In this document: positions 13,912-16,338 of the stretch, piece after piece
How positions within the stretch are numbered: position 1 is the stretch's first letter
How the letters are laid out: the number at the start of each line of letters is the position of its first letter
Assembly (NCBI GenBank): GCA_003599205.1
Contig: QZJA01000026.1
Span: 1-16,338, forward strand
Direction: 5' to 3'
DNA: 16,338 bases
DNA from: Candidatus Parcubacteria bacterium
GTDB lineage: Bacteria; Patescibacteriota; Patescibacteriia; UBA1558; GWA2-36-10
Translations under genes and position numbers: made by a program
Notes under the pieces: generated by a model
The model's database searches: none
Seen by the model: only the letters and a program-made list of their open reading frames with translations
Told to the model about the DNA's origin: nothing

Positions 13912-14979
13912 ATGGAAACATTTTCCCTTTTAACTTCAATTTTAGTCTTAGTGCTGATGGCCGTAGTGATTTTTTTGCTTTTCAAAAAAAATCAGCCAGT
14001 AGAAAAAGATGATAGGGGTATGTTAATGCTCCAGCAACAGATAAGTGATTTGACCAAACAACTAGGCACTAAGATAGATCAAACTACTCAGCACAGCGCT
14101 AAGATGCTCCAAGATCAGTTTATGGAGACATCTCGTATTTCCAAAGATATATCTGAGAAGTTGCTTAAGTTAGAAGAAACTAATAAGCAGGTAGTTGGTT
14201 TCACAGATCAATTACAACAACTACAGAATATTCTAAATAATCCGAAACAGAGGGGTATTTTGGGGGAATATTTTTTGGAAACAGTTCTGAAGAATGTATT
14301 GCCACCTGGTTCTTATAAAATGCAATATAGATTAGGTAAAGATGAAAAGGGTAATGAGTTAATACCAGATGCAGTGGTGTTAGTTAAAGATAAAATCATT
14401 CCTATAGATGCTAAATTTTCTTTGGAAAATTATAATCGTATTAGTGAAGAAACTAATGAAGTCGAAAGGGCTAAATTAGAAAAACTTTTTGTTAACGATT
14501 TGAAAGCACGAATTAAAGAAGTATCTAAGTATATAATGCCAAATAAAGGAACTATGGATTTTGCTTTTATGTTCATTCCTCATGAAGCTATATATTATGA
14601 TTTATTAATAAATAAAGTTGGTGCTATGCAAGATGAAGATACTAATAGTTTAATTCAAGTTGCAGCAAGTAAATATAAAGTAATTATAGTGTCTCCCACT
14701 TCGTTTTTGGCTTATTTACAAACTGTCTTGCAAGGTTTAAGAGCATTACATATAGAAGAAACTGCACAAGATATAATAAAATATATGGAGCAATGGCAAA
14801 AACATATATATGCTTATGTTGAGAAACATAAAAAATTAGGCGATCAGCTTTCAACTGTGACTAATACCTATAATCTTTCTAATAAAGAATTAAACAGAAT
14901 TGATAAAGATTTACATAAAATTACTGGTAAAGCGGACGTTTTAGATCTGGAAGACGTAGAAAAACCACGTTTAGAGTAA
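13912..14979 (+). CDS. rmuC: DNA recombination protein RmuC
   Basis: RmuC-family protein (355 aa), linked by genetics in E. coli to limiting recombination at inverted repeats. An N-terminal membrane anchor (about 4-25) is followed by a predicted coiled coil (about 35-110, rich in Gln, Lys and Glu). The RmuC domain covers about 111-300, with PD-(D/E)xK-nuclease-like landmarks: RGILGEYFLE (114-123), IPDAVV (151-156) with Asp153, and PIDAKFSLENY (164-174) with Asp166 and Lys168. Family blocks FMFIPHEAIYYDL and SPTSFLAYLQT follow. From about 14220 onward the gene prefers TTA leucine codons and A/T third positions more than its neighbours, which mostly use TTG. It starts 15 nt after the phosphodiesterase gene and ends just before a hairpin that may terminate the run. 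Confidence 0.95.
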   Translation: METFSLLTSILVLVLMAVVIFLLFKKNQPVEKDDRGMLMLQQQISDLTKQLGTKIDQTTQHSAKMLQDQFMETSRISKDISEKLLKLEETNKQVVGFTDQLQQLQNILNNPKQRGILGEYFLETVLKNVLPPGSYKMQYRLGKDEKGNELIPDAVVLVKDKIIPIDAKFSLENYNRISEETNEVERAKLEKLFVNDLKARIKEVSKYIMPNKGTMDFAFMFIPHEAIYYDLLINKVGAMQDEDTNSLIQVAASKYKVIIVSPTSFLAYLQTVLQGLRALHIEETAQDIIKYMEQWQKHIYAYVEKHKKLGDQLSTVTNTYNLSNKELNRIDKDLHKITGKADVLDLEDVEKPRLE

Positions 14980-14990
14980 AATAAAACATC

Positions 14991-15019
14991 TTGACTTTTA
15001 GGGGCGGCTGATATATAAT
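14991..15019 (+). promoter_or_regulatory. strong sigma70-type promoter of the ATP synthase operon
   Basis: TTGACT (14991-14996), a 17-bp spacer and a perfect TATAAT (15014-15019). Transcription should start near 15026, leaving a leader of about 22 nt to the ATG at 15048. This is the best promoter in the window. Its -10 box lies inside the hairpin described at 15004-15032. Confidence 0.85.
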
Positions 15020-15032
15020 ATAGCCGCTTTTT
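15004..15032 (+). terminator. probable rmuC terminator overlapping the atp promoter
   Basis: GCGGCT (15004-15009) pairs with AGCCGC (15022-15027). With one bulged G the stem can continue as ATAT/ATAT-type pairs to a 3-nt loop. Five T's follow (15028-15032). It lies 24 nt after the rmuC stop. The stem is short and partly AT, so termination strength is uncertain. Confidence 0.55.
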
Positions 15033-15047
15033 GTTAATTTTAAAGTT

Positions 15048-15353
15048 ATGCAACCCGAGAACAAAAATTCTAAAAACAAGTCAAACGACTGGTTAAGAGT
15101 GGGTCTTGTCATGTTTGCCGAGACTACTGGTTGGATAGCCTTTCCAGTAATTGGCGCCTTGTTTTTGGGAGAGTGGCTGGATAATAAATATGACACCGGA
15201 CAGTTATTTTTCTTTTCCTTGACGGCTGGGGCATTCATTGTTTCCAGTATCGGTATAGGAATTACTGGTGTCAGATATATGAGGCAAATAGAGTTAGCTG
15301 ATCGGGAGGCTAAAAAGAACAAAGAAAATGAACGCCAGAGCGACAGATCTTAG
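15048..15353 (+). CDS. AtpI/AtpZ-like ATP synthase accessory membrane protein
   Basis: 101-aa protein with two membrane helices (about 18-40 and 52-76) between a polar, Asn/Lys-rich N-terminus and a charged C-terminal tail (about 80-101). The pattern AFPVIGALFLGEWLDNKYDTG (31-51), followed by a small-residue-rich second helix and RYMRQ, is that of AtpI/AtpZ ('gene 1') proteins encoded ahead of F-type ATP synthase subunits. They help assemble the c-ring and may affect ion supply. Its position directly before atpB supports the assignment. It is the first gene after the atp promoter, and its last 26 nt overlap atpB. AtpI and AtpZ cannot be separated by eye. Confidence 0.82.
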   Translation: MQPENKNSKNKSNDWLRVGLVMFAETTGWIAFPVIGALFLGEWLDNKYDTGQLFFFSLTAGAFIVSSIGIGITGVRYMRQIELADREAKKNKENERQSDRS

Positions 15354-16245
15354 TGATCAAGAAAATTTAGATATAAATCACCTTTCAGAAACTGGTGATG
15401 CTATAAATGAAAATGAGGTAACTCGTGATTTGGAACATGCCGTTGAAGGAAGCGAAGAACACGGCGAACACGAGCATACTTTGTTTGCTGAACCGGTATT
15501 TCATATCGGCGAGTTCAACATAACTAACTCACTGCTTACTTCCTGGTTGGCGGTGTTTTTGATTATTATTTTATCTTTGGTTATTCGTGCCAAAAATAAT
15601 CGTCTGCCTTCAAAGTTTCAGAGTTTTATTGAATTGGTCATAAATGGCGCTTTAGATATGATGGATTTGGTGACCAATGATAGGCAAAGATCCAAACAAG
15701 TATTTCCGATTGTTTTTTCAATTTTTATTTTTATTTTAATAAATAATTGGCTAGGTCTTATACCGGGTATTGGCTCTCTGACTTACAATGGCACAGCTAT
15801 ATTTCGTGGCGGTACAGCTGATTTAAATACCACTTTAGCTCTAGGATTATTTTCTGTGGTAGCGGCCAATGTCTTTGGGGTGATGATAGTCGGCGGTTGG
15901 AATTATTTCAATAAATTTATCAACCTCAAAGCTTTACTTGAAATACCGAAGAAGATTGGCAAAGAGCCAACTATAGTTTTGGTCAATCCAATAAATTTCT
16001 TTGTTGGTTTGATTGAGATTGTATCAGAAGTAGCCAAAGTTGCTTCATTATCATTTAGGTTGTTTGGTAATGTTTTTGCCGGTGAAGTGCTGATTGCTTC
16101 AATTACTGCTTTGGTAGCTTATTTGGTGCCACTGCCATTTATGTTTCTGGAAATAATTGTTGGTATTGTTCAGGCACTTATTTTTGCGGTACTTACACTA
16201 GTGTACTTTACTATTGCTTCTACAGCTCACGATCACGATCATTAG
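15328..16245 (+). CDS. atpB: F-type ATP synthase subunit a
   Basis: Membrane stator subunit forming the proton half-channels against the c-ring (305 aa). The essential arginine is Arg244 in SLSFRLFGNVFAGE (241-254), and the conserved Gln282 is in GIVQALIFAVLTLVYF. NNWLGLIPG (139-147) marks the usual helix with its conserved Pro. The protein begins with a long acidic stretch (about 1-50) holding HGEHEH, and ends in HDHDH, so both ends are histidine-rich. No later in-frame ATG or GTG precedes the conserved region, so ATG 15328 is kept although it overlaps the upstream gene by 26 nt. AtpB normally precedes the subunit c and b genes, which should lie just beyond the window. A REP-like inverted repeat begins 5 nt after the stop. 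Confidence 0.96.
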   Translation: MNARATDLSDQENLDINHLSETGDAINENEVTRDLEHAVEGSEEHGEHEHTLFAEPVFHIGEFNITNSLLTSWLAVFLIIILSLVIRAKNNRLPSKFQSFIELVINGALDMMDLVTNDRQRSKQVFPIVFSIFIFILINNWLGLIPGIGSLTYNGTAIFRGGTADLNTTLALGLFSVVAANVFGVMIVGGWNYFNKFINLKALLEIPKKIGKEPTIVLVNPINFFVGLIEIVSEVAKVASLSFRLFGNVFAGEVLIASITALVAYLVPLPFMFLEIIVGIVQALIFAVLTLVYFTIASTAHDHDH

Positions 16246-16250
16246 TCATG

Positions 16251-16312
16251 TGTCATCTCGAGCGTAGTCGAGAGATCTAATACGAGATTTCTCCACTTCG
16301 GTCGAAATGACA
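16251..16312 (+). repeat. REP-like 62-bp imperfect inverted repeat
   Basis: Two 28-nt arms (16251-16278 and 16285-16312) are reverse complements at 23 of 28 positions around AATACG; the outer TGTCAT/ATGACA ends match perfectly. The left arm contains its own hairpin, TCTCGA (16256-16261) with TCGAGA (16268-16273). From memory, elements of this TCGA-rich style, bounded by TGTCAT, are dispersed in many bacterial genomes. It may be a REP/BIME-like or MITE-like unit. It lies between atpB and whatever follows; the remaining 26 nt hold no recognisable gene. Confidence 0.8.
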
Positions 16313-16338
16313 TAAATAATTAATCAGGATATTTTGGG

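Noticed and set aside
14921..15322. 133-aa open frame on the minus strand
   Set aside because: It runs antisense through the end of rmuC, the atp promoter and the AtpI-like gene. It has no recognisable motif, and the plus-strand genes are clearly real.
16251..16312. Reading the end repeat as a simple terminator after atpB
   Set aside because: There is no T run after the right arm, and the element has nested, near-matching 28-nt arms more like a dispersed REP-type repeat.

Overview
The window is a compact, AT-rich, all-plus-strand stretch of bacterial chromosome. It most likely comes from a Candidate Phyla Radiation (Patescibacteria, Parcubacteria-like) genome. This is inferred from the small tightly packed genes, the almost complete lack of Shine-Dalgarno sequences, pilin-like proteins ending in cysteine-rich 'CGDG...CDDG' repeats, an alpha2-type glycyl-tRNA synthetase, a DUF5684-like membrane protein and a membrane-anchored Clp-type ATPase. 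No marker gene (16S rRNA, ribosomal protein) is present, so the placement rests on gene content and style. The standard code fits: 18 genes are open, and one (the CvpA-family gene) ends in TGA.

Region 1 (85-1732) holds two tandem paralogous type IV pilin-like genes with the same cysteine-rich C-terminal module; the second has lost the conserved Glu5. A hairpin terminator (1751-1781) closes it. Region 2 (1805-5319) starts from an apparently leaderless promoter. It holds a small membrane protein that overlaps a large ATPase gene, then a DUF5684-like membrane protein, then a terminator (5323-5351). The ATPase has an N-terminal zinc finger, two membrane segments, a Clp N-like region and two AAA+ domains. 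Its first AAA+ domain is degenerate, and neither domain keeps a normal substrate-threading pore loop. This pair is the best candidate for an undescribed system in the window.

Region 3 (5400-14979) begins at a good sigma70-type promoter and runs through eleven same-strand genes with gaps of 17 nt or less: glyQS, M16 peptidase, AI-2E family transporter, rsmI, a 93-aa unknown, a TM1266-like ferredoxin-fold protein, metG, a CvpA-family protein, tatD, a glycerophosphodiester phosphodiesterase and rmuC. Weak internal -10 boxes lie before the CvpA and rmuC genes. The region mixes translation (two aminoacyl-tRNA synthetases, a 16S rRNA methyltransferase), proteolysis and nucleic-acid quality control.

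Region 4 (14991-16338) is the start of an F-type ATP synthase operon: a consensus promoter (TTGACT-17-TATAAT) whose -10 box sits in the apical part of a hairpin that also looks like the rmuC terminator, an AtpI/AtpZ-like gene, and atpB overlapping it by 26 nt. Five bases after the atpB stop lies a 62-bp REP-like imperfect inverted repeat, and the window ends before the next gene. No tRNA, rRNA, CRISPR array, transposase or phage gene was seen, and no gene-free stretch exceeds 300 bases.
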